From NCBI RefSeq assembly GCF_014196535.1, contig NZ_JACIDU010000008.1, positions 1-64,000 of the forward strand: a stretch of 64,000 bases of DNA. The letters are read 5' to 3'. The notes beneath the pieces were generated by a model. It saw only the letters and a list, made by a program, of their open reading frames with translations. It did no database searches and was not told where the DNA came from. This document shows, piece after piece, positions 1-8,972 of this stretch. Every line of letters starts with the position of its first letter. Position 1 is the stretch's first letter. A program made the translations under genes and the position numbers. Origin of the DNA: Allorhizobium borbori (lineage in GTDB: Bacteria > Pseudomonadota > Alphaproteobacteria > Rhizobiales > Rhizobiaceae).

Positions 1-92
1 AGCCGCCGCGCTACCTCAAGGCCGGCGATACCGTCGAACTCGGAATCGAGGGCCTCGGCACGCAAAAACAGACATTCGTCGCCGATATTTGA
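1..92 (+). CDS. Fumarylacetoacetate hydrolase family protein, C-terminal end (partial)
   Basis: Only the last 29 codons are in the window. They read PPRYLKAGDTVELGIEGLG and then a TGA at 90-92. The 'YLKxGDxVExxIEGLGxQ' ending is the characteristic C-terminal strand of FAH-family enzymes (ureidoglycolate lyase, 2-keto-3-deoxy acid dehydratases, acylpyruvases). The gene precedes an enolase-superfamily dehydratase on the same strand, so it probably handles a 2-keto-3-deoxy sugar acid produced by that enzyme; this role is inference. The catalytic part lies outside the window. Confidence 0.75.
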   Translation, partial: PPRYLKAGDTVELGIEGLGTQKQTFVADI

Positions 93-101
93 TTGTGACG
101 C

Positions 102-125
102 GGAGGCAGCCGCAAGGTTGCCTCC
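102..125 (+). other. Intercistronic hairpin after FAH gene
   Basis: GGAGGCAGCC and GGTTGCCTCC pair over 10 bp (one G-U) around a GCAA tetraloop, 10 nt after the FAH stop codon. No U tract follows, so it looks more like an mRNA-stabilising or processing element than a terminator. Confidence 0.45.
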
Positions 126-184
126 GACGCCATGCGACAAGGGTTTGAGGAGACCCGCATGGCGAGACCGGCTGGGAGGAAGCC

Positions 185-1387
185 ATGAAAATCACCGCAC
201 TTGAAACCGTTCGCGTTGCCGAGCGCAGCAATCTTATCTGGCTGCTTGTCCATACGGACGAGGGCATTACCGGGTTGGGCGAGACCTTCTTCGGCGCAGA
301 GACGGTCGAGGCCTATGTGCATGAATATATCGCCCCGCGCGTGATCGGCCGCGATCCGCTGGAAATCGACAGGCTGGCAGCCGACCTCGTCGGCTATGTC
401 GGCTTTCGCTCCTCGGGTGCGGAAGTCCGGGGCAATTCCGCCTTCGACATCGCGCTCTGGGACATTTTCGGCAAGGTAACGAGCCAACCCATCGCCCAGC
501 TTCTCGGCGGGTTCACGCGCCGGGAAATCCGCACCTATAACACCTGTGCGGGCACTGAATATATCAAGAAGGCAACAGGCCAGACGACAGCCAATTACGG
601 TCTGGCCGAGGGCCGTGACTATGACGACCTGAACGGCTTCCTGCATCGCGCCGATGAACTGGCACATTCGCTGCTGGAAGAGGGCATCACGGCCATGAAG
701 ATCTGGCCATTCGATGCCGCTGCCGAGAAGACGCGCGGGCAATATATTTCACCCGGTGACCTCAAGGCCGCCCTTGAACCCTTCGACAGGATCCGGAAAG
801 CCGTTGGCGACAAGATCGACATCATGGTCGAATTCCATTCGATGTGGCAATTGCTGCCCGCCATGCAGATCGCCAGAGCGCTGACACCCTACGGCACCTT
901 CTGGCACGAAGACCCGATCAAGATGGACAGTCTTGCAAGCCTCAAGCGCTACGCCGAAGTGTCGCCCGCGCCGATTTCGGCTTCGGAAACACTCGCTTCG
1001 CGCTGGGGCTTCCGCGATTATCTGGAAACCGGCGCAGCAGGCGTCGTGATGCTCGACATTTCCTGGTGCGGCGGCCTCTCCGAAGCGCGCAAGATCGCCT
1101 CCATGGCGGAAGCATGGCACCTGCCGGTCGCGCCGCATGACTGTACAGGGCCGGTCGTTCTGTGCGCATCAACCCACCTCTCGCTCAACGCGCCCAACGC
1201 GCTGGTGCAGGAAAGCGTTCGCGCCTTCTACCGGACATGGTATCGGGATCTCGTAACCGCCCTGCCCGAAGTGAAGAACGGCATGATTACCGTGCCACCC
1301 GGTCCGGGCCTTGGCATGGAACTGAACCCGGAACTGGACAAGGCGTTTACAGTAAGCCGCCGCCGTTCAACCCTTGAAATGCTCTGA
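185..1387 (+). CDS. Mandelate racemase/muconate lactonizing enzyme family sugar-acid dehydratase
   Basis: A 400-residue enolase-superfamily protein, the usual length. The N-terminal capping domain (to about residue 130) is followed by a TIM barrel. The three metal-ligand acidic residues are recognisable in 'MVEFHS', 'WHEDPI' and 'SASETLA', and a His in 'APHDCTG' near the barrel end is the likely general acid/base. The usual KxK base motif is replaced by 'MKIWPF' (Lys-X-Trp), as in several acid-sugar dehydratase branches, so it is probably a dehydratase rather than a racemase. Start chosen at ATG 185 behind GGGAGGAAGCC. It follows an FAH-family gene and precedes a DMT transporter. Substrate unknown. 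Confidence 0.82.
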   Translation: MKITALETVRVAERSNLIWLLVHTDEGITGLGETFFGAETVEAYVHEYIAPRVIGRDPLEIDRLAADLVGYVGFRSSGAEVRGNSAFDIALWDIFGKVTSQPIAQLLGGFTRREIRTYNTCAGTEYIKKATGQTTANYGLAEGRDYDDLNGFLHRADELAHSLLEEGITAMKIWPFDAAAEKTRGQYISPGDLKAALEPFDRIRKAVGDKIDIMVEFHSMWQLLPAMQIARALTPYGTFWHEDPIKMDSLASLKRYAEVSPAPISASETLASRWGFRDYLETGAAGVVMLDISWCGGLSEARKIASMAEAWHLPVAPHDCTGPVVLCASTHLSLNAPNALVQESVRAFYRTWYRDLVTALPEVKNGMITVPPGPGLGMELNPELDKAFTVSRRRSTLEML

Positions 1388-1406
1388 GAAAAGGACGGGA
1401 GGAACC

Positions 1407-2306
1407 ATGTCCGCAACCACCCAACCGCCCGCCGCTGGCGGCGCCTTGCCTGCCATCGCCGGCCCGGCGCTGATGCTGGCGGGAATGCTGATGTTTTCAC
1501 TGAACGACGCCATGGGCAAATGGCTCGTTGCCAGCTACGGCATCGGGCAGGTCATCCTCATCCGCTCGCTCGCCGCCCTCGTCATTCTTGCGCCCTTTCT
1601 CTGGAGTGCAGGTCTGAAATCCGTTTTCAGGGTAGAGAGGCCGCTGATGCAGGCGGCGCGCGTATTCTTCTCGACGATGGAGGTATTCGCCTTCTATTTC
1701 GCCGTGATGTATTTGCCGCTTGCGGATGTCATGACCTACTGGCTTGCCGCACCGATCTATGTTGCCGCCGCCTCGCCCTTCCTGCTGGGCGAGAAAGTCG
1801 GGTGGCGCCGCTGGACCGCGATCGCCATCGGCTTTGTCGGCGTCATCATCGCGCTCAATCCTTCCGAAGCGATCTTCTCGCCGCCGGCGATTATTTCCAT
1901 TCTCGGCACACTCGCCTTCGCCTTCATGATGATTTCGGGCCGCAGTCTGCGCGGCACACCGGATCGGTCGCTTGTCTTCTTCCAGATTTCAGGCGCCCTG
2001 ATTGCCGGCGTTCTGGTCGCCCCCTTCGACTGGAGCCCCATCACCTCCACCACTGATCTCGGTCTGCTCTTCCTGCTCGGTATCGTGGCGATGACCGCGC
2101 ATGTCATGGTCAACCGCGCGCTGAAGATTTCCGACGCCGCCACCGTCGCGCCGCTGCAATACACGCTTTTGCTGTGGGCGGTCGTTTTCGGCTGGCTGTT
2201 CTTCGGCGATGTGCCGCACACGGGCATGGTGCTCGGCGCGGCACTGATTGTCGGATCGGGCCTGTTCATCTTCTTCCGCGAACAGCAGTTGAAGAAGCGG
2301 GGATAG
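1407..2306 (+). CDS. EamA/DMT-superfamily transporter
   Basis: A 299-residue inner-membrane protein with about ten hydrophobic segments arranged as two EamA repeats, the normal architecture of the drug/metabolite transporter superfamily. The ATG at 1407 is preceded by GGGAGG at a good distance; an in-frame upstream start inside the enolase-superfamily gene lacks such a site. The gene begins 19 nt after that gene and is probably co-transcribed with it, which suggests transport of the sugar acid or a related metabolite; the substrate cannot be read from the sequence. Confidence 0.8.
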   Translation: MSATTQPPAAGGALPAIAGPALMLAGMLMFSLNDAMGKWLVASYGIGQVILIRSLAALVILAPFLWSAGLKSVFRVERPLMQAARVFFSTMEVFAFYFAVMYLPLADVMTYWLAAPIYVAAASPFLLGEKVGWRRWTAIAIGFVGVIIALNPSEAIFSPPAIISILGTLAFAFMMISGRSLRGTPDRSLVFFQISGALIAGVLVAPFDWSPITSTTDLGLLFLLGIVAMTAHVMVNRALKISDAATVAPLQYTLLLWAVVFGWLFFGDVPHTGMVLGAALIVGSGLFIFFREQQLKKRG

Positions 2307-2331
2307 ACCCTCCCCGCTTTCCGAACATCCC

Positions 2332-3171
2332 TCAGGCCGCCTTGTCCCACACCGGGGCAAGGCCCGGTGGCGAAACGATGCGCCCCTCCGGCTGCGCCAG
2401 CGCGTGGATCACCGCCATTTCGGAAGGGGATAGGGCAAAGTCGAAAATCGCGAAATTTTCCGCAGCACGCGCAGCACTCACCGTCTTCGAAAGGGTAATG
2501 ACACCCTCCTGCTGCACCAGCCAGCGCAGCACCACCTGCGCCACCGATTTTCCATGACCGGCGGCAATCTCCTTCAGCACCGGATCATCGAACACCTTGC
2601 CATCCGCCATGCCATAATAGGCGGTGACGGAAAGGCCGGCACGGCGCGCTGCGGCGACCACCGCCGTCTGGTCGAGATAGGGGTGATATTCGATCTGGTT
2701 GGTAACGAGCGGAGCCGCACTTAGCCGCACAGCTTCCTGCATCAGCGCGATGGTGAAGTTCGACACGCCGATATGGCGCACCTTGCCCATGGCATGAACG
2801 GCATTCAATGCCTCGATCTGCTCTGCAAGCGGCACGGCGTCATTGGGCCAGTGCAGAAGCAGCAGATCGACATAATCCGTCTTCAGCTTGCGGAGACTTT
2901 CGTCGACGGAGGTGAGAAACGCCTCGCGCGGGTAGTTCTCGACCCAGACCTTGGTCGTCAGAAACAGATCGCCGCGAGCAACGCCGGAAGCCGCAATCGC
3001 TTCACCGAGCTCGGCTTCGTTACCGTAGATCTGAGCGGTGTCGATATGGCGAAAGCCGAGTTTGAGCGCGTGCGGCACGATGTTGATAACGTCGTTGCCG
3101 GGCATGCGGAAGGTGCCGAAGCCGATGGCGGGAATGGAGGCGCCGTTTGCGGTGACGGTGTGCATGGTCAT
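2332..3171 (-). CDS. Aldo/keto reductase (2,5-diketo-D-gluconate reductase type)
   Basis: A 279-residue NADPH-dependent oxidoreductase with a (beta/alpha)8 barrel. The AKR catalytic tetrad is visible: Asp in 'FRHIDTAQ', Tyr in 'QIYGNE', Lys in 'LTTKVW' and His in 'LLLHWPN'. The 'GVSNF' signature and 'TNQIEYHPYL' are also present. This is the AKR5 (DkgA/DkgB-like) group that reduces keto sugars and methylglyoxal-like aldehydes. ATG at 3171 follows AAGGA. It lies 23 nt downstream of an MFS transporter gene on the same strand and probably forms a two-gene operon with it, controlled by the divergent LysR gene. The exact substrate is not determinable. Confidence 0.85.
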   Translation of the reverse strand: MTMHTVTANGASIPAIGFGTFRMPGNDVINIVPHALKLGFRHIDTAQIYGNEAELGEAIAASGVARGDLFLTTKVWVENYPREAFLTSVDESLRKLKTDYVDLLLLHWPNDAVPLAEQIEALNAVHAMGKVRHIGVSNFTIALMQEAVRLSAAPLVTNQIEYHPYLDQTAVVAAARRAGLSVTAYYGMADGKVFDDPVLKEIAAGHGKSVAQVVLRWLVQQEGVITLSKTVSAARAAENFAIFDFALSPSEMAVIHALAQPEGRIVSPPGLAPVWDKAA

Positions 3172-3194
3172 TTAATATCCTTTTCTTGTGTGTT

Positions 3195-4385
3195 TCAGGC
3201 CACCCGCCCAAAGGCGGCGTCGGCCTTGGCGGGCCTGTCGAGCAGACCGCTCCAGAGCGTCAGGAGCAGCGCGCCGACGGAAAGCAGTGCGCCGACCCAC
3301 GGCGTGGCCCCAAGGCCGAGCGGCGAGGCGACGATGAGGCCGCCGAGCCATGCACCGAGCGCAATGCCGAGATTGAAAGCGGCAATATTGAGTGCCGATG
3401 CCGTATCCACCGCGCCCGGCCGGAAACGCTGGGCAAGCTGAACGACATAAAGCTGAAGACCCGGCACGGTGGCGAAGGACAGGAAGCCGAGCGCAGCCAG
3501 CGTTACCAGAGCGGGCAGCTTTGCCGCCGCGGTGAAGGTGAAGAGGCCAAGTACCACTGCCAGCGCCAGGAAAATGAAGGCGAGCGCCCGCACCGGGTTG
3601 TGGTTGGCAATCCGCCCGCCGACGAGATTACCGACCGCAATCGCCACCCCATACAGCACGAGGATGAGGCTGACATGGCCGGCGGCGAAACCGGTAATCG
3701 TTTGCAGAATGGTGGCGAGATAGGTGAAGGCAACAAAGGTGCCGCCGTAACCCAGCGTCGTCATGGCAAAGACGATCAGCAGACGGCCGGAGCCCAACAC
3801 GCTGAGCTGGTCGATGAGCGAGGCCGGCGGCGCCTTGCGGATATTGCCCGGCAGAAGAGCCGCAATGGCGACAAAGGCGACGAGACCGAGCACGGCAACC
3901 GCAGCAAAGGTGGCGCGCCAGCCGAAGGTCTGACCGATGAACGTGCCGAGCGGTACGCCGGTGACGATGGCGACCGTCAAGCCCATGAACATCAGCGCGA
4001 TGGCCGAGGCCCGTCGGTTTTCCGGCACGAGATCGGCGGCGATGGTGGCGCCAACCGAGAAGAAGACGCCATGCGCGAAGGCCGACAGCACGCGGGCGAC
4101 GAGTAGAACCTCATAATCGGGACTAACGGAGGCCAGCGTATTGCCGGCGATGAACAGCAACATGAGACCGAGCAGCAGCGGCTTGCGGGCAACGCCGCCG
4201 GTCAGTGCCGTCAGCACCGGGGCACCGAAGGTAACCCCGAGTGCGTAGACGGAAACGATGAGCCCGGCGAGCGGCAGGGTAATGGTCAGGTCGTTGGCGA
4301 CCGTCGGCAACAGGCCGACGATGACGAATTCAGTGGTGCCGATCGCATAGGCCGCGATCGTCAGGGCATAAAGGGCAATGGGCAT
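3195..4385 (-). CDS. MFS transporter (AraJ/sugar-efflux, DHA1 type)
   Basis: A 396-residue protein with about twelve hydrophobic segments. The opening 'IALYALTIAAYAIGTTEFVIVGLLP' stretch (cited only as 'AIGTTEFVIVGLLP') is characteristic of the AraJ/YdhP group of the major facilitator superfamily, drug:H+ antiporter-1-like exporters implicated in sugar or drug efflux. I place the start at ATG 4385 because GGAGG sits 7 nt upstream; the frame is open to 4463 but the extra 26 residues are Pro/Arg rich and lack a ribosome site. Expressed with the aldo/keto reductase and divergent from a LysR regulator. Confidence 0.85.
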   Translation of the reverse strand: MPIALYALTIAAYAIGTTEFVIVGLLPTVANDLTITLPLAGLIVSVYALGVTFGAPVLTALTGGVARKPLLLGLMLLFIAGNTLASVSPDYEVLLVARVLSAFAHGVFFSVGATIAADLVPENRRASAIALMFMGLTVAIVTGVPLGTFIGQTFGWRATFAAVAVLGLVAFVAIAALLPGNIRKAPPASLIDQLSVLGSGRLLIVFAMTTLGYGGTFVAFTYLATILQTITGFAAGHVSLILVLYGVAIAVGNLVGGRIANHNPVRALAFIFLALAVVLGLFTFTAAAKLPALVTLAALGFLSFATVPGLQLYVVQLAQRFRPGAVDTASALNIAAFNLGIALGAWLGGLIVASPLGLGATPWVGALLSVGALLLTLWSGLLDRPAKADAAFGRVA

Positions 4386-4458
4386 GGTTGATCCTCCGGC
4401 CGGCGCGTGGGAGACATCGCCTGCACGTTGACGTTGGGGATATGGGGTTTCGGTGGAA

Positions 4459-4484
4459 CTCAAGATGGGGCATTGCCACTTGAG
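4459..4484. promoter_or_regulatory. Inverted repeat in MFS/LysR divergent promoter region
   Basis: CTCAAG and CTTGAG are separated by 14 nt in the 170-nt space between the MFS and lysR starts. A spaced dyad between a LysR gene and its divergent target is where LysR-type operators sit. Binding is inferred. Confidence 0.35.
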
Positions 4485-4555
4485 AATGAAGGCCCATATT
4501 ATTCCAAGAAGTTGTGACTTGCATTCACATATAACGAAGACGGAGACAAAGCCGG

Positions 4556-5458
4556 ATGGACTATCGAAGCAGCGAAATGGCCGTCTTCAGCGCGGTGGCG
4601 GAAGCCGGCGGCTTTTCCGCAGCCGGACGCAGGCTCCATCTCACACCTTCGGCGGTGTCCAAACTTATTGCCCGGCTGGAAGACCGGCTTGGCACGCCGC
4701 TCTTCACCCGCTCGACACGGCGACTGCAACTGACGGCGGAAGGTGTGCTTTATCTGGAGCGCGTGCGACGCATTTTGGCCGAAATGGACGAGGCCGACCG
4801 GCTGGTTGGCAGCGGCGCGGGTGCGGTACCGCGCGGGCGTCTCAGGGTCAGCGCTTCGGTTGCCTTCGGTGAGTGCTGTATCCTGCCGCTCGCACCCGAA
4901 TTTCTGGCGCTTTATCCGCAGGTGGAACTGGATATTTCGCTGACCGACGCCGTTGTCGATCTCGTGGACGACCGCACGGATATCGCCATCCGCATTGGCG
5001 CGCTGCGCGATTCATCTCTGAAGGCGCGCAAGCTGCTTGAAACCCGTCGTGTCATCATCGCCGCGCCCGAATATATCGAACGCCACGGCCTGCCGCGCGT
5101 GCCGCAGGATCTCGCCACCCACAATTGCCTGCGCTTCAACTTCCGCCGCACGCTGGACGAATGGCCCTTTCGCGATCCGCAGACCGGTGCCACCTTCACG
5201 GTTGCCATTGCCGGCAATGCGCACGGCAATAACGGCGTCATCCTGCGCCATCTGGCCTTGAGCGGACTGGGCCTCGCCCGGCTCGGCTCCTTCCATGTCG
5301 CGGATGACATTGCCGCCGGCCGGCTCGTGGCCATTCTCGAAGATTACAATCCGGGCGACATTGAACTCATTCACGCCGTCTATGTCGGCCATGAGCAACT
5401 GGCGCTACGGGTCAGGGCCTTCATCGACTTCATCGCGGACAGGATCGGAAAATCGTAG
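4556..5458 (+). CDS. LysR-family transcriptional regulator
   Basis: 300 residues, standard LTTR length. The N-terminal winged helix reads 'MAVFSAVAEAGGFSAAGRRL...SAVSKLIARLEDRLG' (residues about 8-45), followed by the 'TPLFTRSTRRLQLTAEG' wing and a periplasmic-binding-protein-like effector domain from about residue 90. It is divergent from the MFS-aldo/keto reductase operon, the classical LysR arrangement, so it most likely controls that operon in response to a small-molecule inducer. The 'FxRSTRRLQLT' subgroup often responds to aromatic or toxic compounds, but the inducer cannot be inferred here. Confidence 0.9.
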   Translation: MDYRSSEMAVFSAVAEAGGFSAAGRRLHLTPSAVSKLIARLEDRLGTPLFTRSTRRLQLTAEGVLYLERVRRILAEMDEADRLVGSGAGAVPRGRLRVSASVAFGECCILPLAPEFLALYPQVELDISLTDAVVDLVDDRTDIAIRIGALRDSSLKARKLLETRRVIIAAPEYIERHGLPRVPQDLATHNCLRFNFRRTLDEWPFRDPQTGATFTVAIAGNAHGNNGVILRHLALSGLGLARLGSFHVADDIAAGRLVAILEDYNPGDIELIHAVYVGHEQLALRVRAFIDFIADRIGKS

Positions 5459-5464
5459 TTTCTT

Positions 5465-6328
5465 TCAGCGGGCAAAACGCCGCGCACCCGCCACACAGGC
5501 AACGACCGCCAGCGTGGCGAAGACCATGGCCGGATTGACCGCCTCATGGAGCAGGCTGGCCGCCAGCAGCAAGCCGAAAAAGGGTTGCAGAAGCTGCAAT
5601 TGCCCGACGCCCGCGATGCCGCCAAGCGCAAGCCCGCGATACCAGAAGATGAAGCCGATCAGCATGCTGAACACCGAGACATAGGCAAGTCCCGCCCAGG
5701 CACCGGGCGCGATGCCCGCGAAGCTTGCTGGCAGGCTGGCCAACATCACCACTGCCATGAAAGGCAGCGACAGGATGAGCGCCCAGGAAATGACCTGCCA
5801 ACCGCCGAGCCGCCGGGAAAGCGTCGCCCCTTCGGCATAGCCCAGACCGCAGACAAGAATGGCCGCGAGCATCAATAGATCACCCGCCAGCGACACTTCG
5901 CCGCCGCGCAGGACGGCGAAGCCGACCACGGTGGCGCTGCCCAGGCCGGAGAACAGCCAGAACAATGGTTTTGGTCGTTCACCACCGCGCAAGACGCCGA
6001 AAATGGCGGTAGCGAGCGGCAGAAGGCCGACGAAAACAATTGAATGGGCAGAGGTCACATATTGCAGCGCCAGCGCTGTCAGAAGTGGAAAACCGACGAC
6101 GACACCGAGTGCAATCAGCGCCAGCGAGACAAGATCACCCCGCCTCGGCTTCGGTTGGCGAAGAATCAGAAGCAGGACAACAGCGAGGAAAGCGGCAATC
6201 ACCGCCCGCGCCGAGGTCAGGAAGAGCGGCGGAAAATCCGCCACCGCGATGCGCGTCGCCGGTAGCGATCCGCTGAAGATGACGACACCGGCCAGCCCGC
6301 TGCCCCAGCCTTCCAGAGATGTTTTCAT
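5465..6328 (-). CDS. EamA-family (DMT) transporter
   Basis: A 287-residue polytopic membrane protein with two EamA repeats (about ten hydrophobic segments). The first repeat contains the 'ADFPPLFLTSARAVIAA' helix with an arginine in the middle, typical of amino-acid/metabolite exporters of this superfamily. It is convergent with lysR (6 nt apart) and divergent from a MocR-type regulator. EamA exporters next to MocR regulators commonly act on amino acids or PLP-pathway compounds; this link is inferred from position. Confidence 0.82.
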   Translation of the reverse strand: MKTSLEGWGSGLAGVVIFSGSLPATRIAVADFPPLFLTSARAVIAAFLAVVLLLILRQPKPRRGDLVSLALIALGVVVGFPLLTALALQYVTSAHSIVFVGLLPLATAIFGVLRGGERPKPLFWLFSGLGSATVVGFAVLRGGEVSLAGDLLMLAAILVCGLGYAEGATLSRRLGGWQVISWALILSLPFMAVVMLASLPASFAGIAPGAWAGLAYVSVFSMLIGFIFWYRGLALGGIAGVGQLQLLQPFFGLLLAASLLHEAVNPAMVFATLAVVACVAGARRFAR

Positions 6329-6387
6329 GAAATCCTCGCTTTCGCTTCCGGTTTAGGCGGGAGGCACTGGCGGGACCAGCGACACAT

Positions 6388-6430
6388 CCATACAATACGC
6401 AGGAACTGTACTGATATGTTGAGCCATACA
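6388..6430. promoter_or_regulatory. Direct repeats CCATACA between EamA and MocR genes
   Basis: The heptamer CCATACA occurs at 6388-6394 and 6424-6430, 36 bp start to start. MocR regulators typically bind direct repeats in the divergent promoter they share with their target. The assignment as an operator is inference. Confidence 0.35.
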
Positions 6431-6447
6431 GACTGCGAGCCATCAGG

Positions 6448-7845
6448 ATGCCATCGAACCCGACCGGAACACGCACAGCCGAAATCATGGCCGCAATCGA
6501 AAGCCGGATCGCAGCCCGGCTTCTCGCACCGGGCGACCGGCTCCCCTCGATCCGCCGCTTCGCGGCAACCATGGGCGTCTCACCTTCGACCGTGGTCGAG
6601 GCCTATGACCGGCTGGCGGCAGAGGGGTTGATCCGGGCACGGCGCGGCTCCGGCTTCTATGTGGCAGCGACCGGCCAGCCGCCGCTGAAGCTTGCTGATG
6701 CCGAAACACCAAAGGCACGGGCGGTCGATCCATTCTGGGTATCCCGGCAATCGCTGGATGCCGATGATACCGTGCCGAAGCCCGGTTGCGGCTGGCTTCC
6801 GGCGGACTGGATGCCGAATGAGGCGATGCGGCGGGCGATGCGAGCGCTGGCGCGCGGCAACGAAACCGTTCTTTCCTATTACGGCAGCACGCGGGGCTCG
6901 CCTGCCCTTCGCCGCCTCCTGCACGCACGCCTTGTCGAAGAAGGAATCGATGCCGCGCCGGAACAGGTGATGCTGACCGGCTCAGGCACACAGGCGCTCG
7001 ATCTCATCTGCCGTTTACTGCTCAATCCCGGCGATACCGTCTTGATCGACGACCCGTGCTATTTCAATTTTCAGGCCCTTCTCAAAGCCCACCGCGTCAA
7101 GGTCGTTGGCGTACCCTATACGCCGGTCGGGCCAGACACCGCACGTTTCGAGACGGTTCTCGCCGCCGAGCGGCCCCGCCTTTACATCACCAACTCCGCC
7201 CTTCACAACCCGACCGGAGCAACGCTTTCACCGCCCGTGGCGCACCGGCTGCTGAATGCGGCCACCCGACACGACCTCATCATTGTGGAGGACGATATTT
7301 TCGCCGATTTCGAGCCGGAACCTTCGATACGGCTTGCCGCGCTCGATGGGCTTTCCCGTGTCATCCGCATCGGCAGTTTCTCGAAAACGCTGTCAGCGTC
7401 CGTGCGATGCGGCTACATCGCCGCCCGGACGGACTGGATCGAGGGATTGGTCGATCTGCAGATCGCCACGAATTTCGGGGGGCCGAGCCCCGTGTCCGCC
7501 GAACTCATTGCCCACATGCTCGCAGGCGGCGGCTATCGCAAGCATATGGAAGAGTTGCGGCTGCGGCTCGTACGGGCACGACGAGACACGACGACGCGTT
7601 TACATGATCTTGGGATCGAACCCTGGCTTCAGCCACGCGGAGGCTTCTACCTCTGGTGCCGGCTTCCCGAAGGAACCGATTCCGCCGAACTCGCGCAGAC
7701 GGCTGTCGCCCGCAATGTAGTGCTTGCCCCCGGCAATGTCTTCAGCCCTTCGCAAACGGCATCCGCCTTCATGCGCTTCAACGTCGCCCACATGGCCGAC
7801 CCACGCATCCATGCCGCACTGAAGGCAGGGACCAGCCACGCCTGA
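6448..7845 (+). CDS. MocR-type regulator: GntR winged helix fused to PLP-dependent aminotransferase fold
   Basis: 465 residues. A GntR-type winged helix occupies about residues 8-75 ('ARLLAPGDRLPSIRRFAATMGVSPSTVVEAYDRL'). It is joined to a fold-type I aminotransferase domain from about residue 110. The PLP lysine is in 'GSFSKTLSASVRCGY', the cofactor Asp in 'IIVEDDIF' and the Asn in 'NSALHNPTG'. Such proteins act as transcription factors that sense PLP and amino-acid derivatives. The gene is divergent from an EamA transporter, its likely target. The 119-nt region between them carries direct repeats suited to a MocR operator. Confidence 0.9.
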   Translation: MPSNPTGTRTAEIMAAIESRIAARLLAPGDRLPSIRRFAATMGVSPSTVVEAYDRLAAEGLIRARRGSGFYVAATGQPPLKLADAETPKARAVDPFWVSRQSLDADDTVPKPGCGWLPADWMPNEAMRRAMRALARGNETVLSYYGSTRGSPALRRLLHARLVEEGIDAAPEQVMLTGSGTQALDLICRLLLNPGDTVLIDDPCYFNFQALLKAHRVKVVGVPYTPVGPDTARFETVLAAERPRLYITNSALHNPTGATLSPPVAHRLLNAATRHDLIIVEDDIFADFEPEPSIRLAALDGLSRVIRIGSFSKTLSASVRCGYIAARTDWIEGLVDLQIATNFGGPSPVSAELIAHMLAGGGYRKHMEELRLRLVRARRDTTTRLHDLGIEPWLQPRGGFYLWCRLPEGTDSAELAQTAVARNVVLAPGNVFSPSQTASAFMRFNVAHMADPRIHAALKAGTSHA

Positions 7846-7858
7846 ACAGGGCAGCAGA

Positions 7859-7894
7859 AGGCCCATGACGGCATACCGCCATGGGCCTCATTTT
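7859..7894 (+). terminator. Terminator between convergent mocR-type and dctP genes
   Basis: AGGCCCATGACGG pairs with CCGCCATGGGCCT (one mismatch, 4-nt loop) at 7859-7888, followed by CATTTTAG. It lies 13 nt after the MocR stop codon and in front of the convergent dctP end, so it can serve the plus strand and perhaps both. Confidence 0.6.
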
Positions 7895-7911
7895 AGCATT
7901 CCGTCCGGCGA

Positions 7912-8922
7912 TTACTTCCGCAGGTCGGCCAGAATCTTCTGCACGCTGTCCACCACATCGGGACCGATATCGGCCTTGTGCTTTTCATAGACGACCTGCG
8001 ACTTTTCGAGGATGCGCTTGTGTTCTTCCGGCGAGAGCGTGTTGAACTTCACGCCCGCCGCCTGAATCTTCTCCAGCGACGTCTTGTTGAGATCCGCGAT
8101 CACCGAACGCTCGACATCGCGCCCCACTGCTGCGCAATCCCTCAGCGCCTTCTGCTCGTCGGCGGTGTAGGTGTTGAAGATCGCCTTGGAGAAGAGGAAG
8201 AGGAACGGCGTGTAGGCGTGCTTCGTTTCCGAAACATAGGCCTGCACTTCGTAGAACTTGGAGGTGTCGATGGTCACGTAGGGGTTTTCCTGCGCGTCGA
8301 TCGCCTTGGTTTCCAGCGCGGAGAACACTTCACCGAATGCCATCGGCGTGGCGTTGGCGCCGAAGTTCTTGAAAGTGTCCAGGAACACGTTGTTCTGCAT
8401 CACGCGAACCTTCATGCCCTCCAGGTCTTCCCACTTGGTTACGGGGCGCTTGGAGTTCGACAGATTGCGGAAGCCGTTCTCCCAATAGGCCAGGTTCACG
8501 AGACCGGCATCGTCCAGCTTCTTGTTCAGCATGTCGCCGAATTCGCCGTCCATCACCTTGTAGGCCTCATCGGCACTGGCAAACAGGAAGGGCAGATCGA
8601 AGACGCCGAGCGCCGGCACGATGCCGACCAGCGGCGAGGACGAGGTGACGACCGCTTCCTGCACACCGGAACGAAGTGCCTGCGTTGCCTGAAGGTCGCC
8701 GCCGAGTGCGCCGCCCCAGAAGGCCGTCAGCTTCAGCTTGCCGCCGGACTTTTCGTCCAGGCACTTCTGCATGGCCTGAATGCCGTTCCCGACGGGATGG
8801 TCGGCATTGATACCGTTGGAAACGCGGATGTTGCGGGCATTGAATTCAGCAAAGGCCGGGGCTGCGCCAAGCGTGGCGGCAACGGTGATGAGCGCGGTTG
8901 CGGCTTTCAGGATCTTTCTCAT
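7912..8922 (-). CDS. dctP: TRAP transporter substrate-binding protein (DctP family)
   Basis: 336 residues with a 25-residue signal peptide (MRKILKAATALI...PAFA). The mature protein has the DctP fold, with 'GMKVRVMQNNVF' carrying the conserved Arg that binds the substrate carboxylate and 'VFSALETKAIDAQENP' typical of the family. Start set at ATG 8922, 7 nt after GGGAGG; further upstream in-frame codons are less well placed. It is the last gene of a minus-strand operon FAH-dctQ-dctM-dctP. Ligand is likely a sugar acid, given the surrounding dehydratases, but unproven. Confidence 0.9.
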   Translation of the reverse strand: MRKILKAATALITVAATLGAAPAFAEFNARNIRVSNGINADHPVGNGIQAMQKCLDEKSGGKLKLTAFWGGALGGDLQATQALRSGVQEAVVTSSSPLVGIVPALGVFDLPFLFASADEAYKVMDGEFGDMLNKKLDDAGLVNLAYWENGFRNLSNSKRPVTKWEDLEGMKVRVMQNNVFLDTFKNFGANATPMAFGEVFSALETKAIDAQENPYVTIDTSKFYEVQAYVSETKHAYTPFLFLFSKAIFNTYTADEQKALRDCAAVGRDVERSVIADLNKTSLEKIQAAGVKFNTLSPEEHKRILEKSQVVYEKHKADIGPDVVDSVQKILADLRK

Positions 8923-8972
8923 GTTCATTCCTCCCAGAGTTACGAGAAAGTTGCGGTCAGAGACAGACTGGC

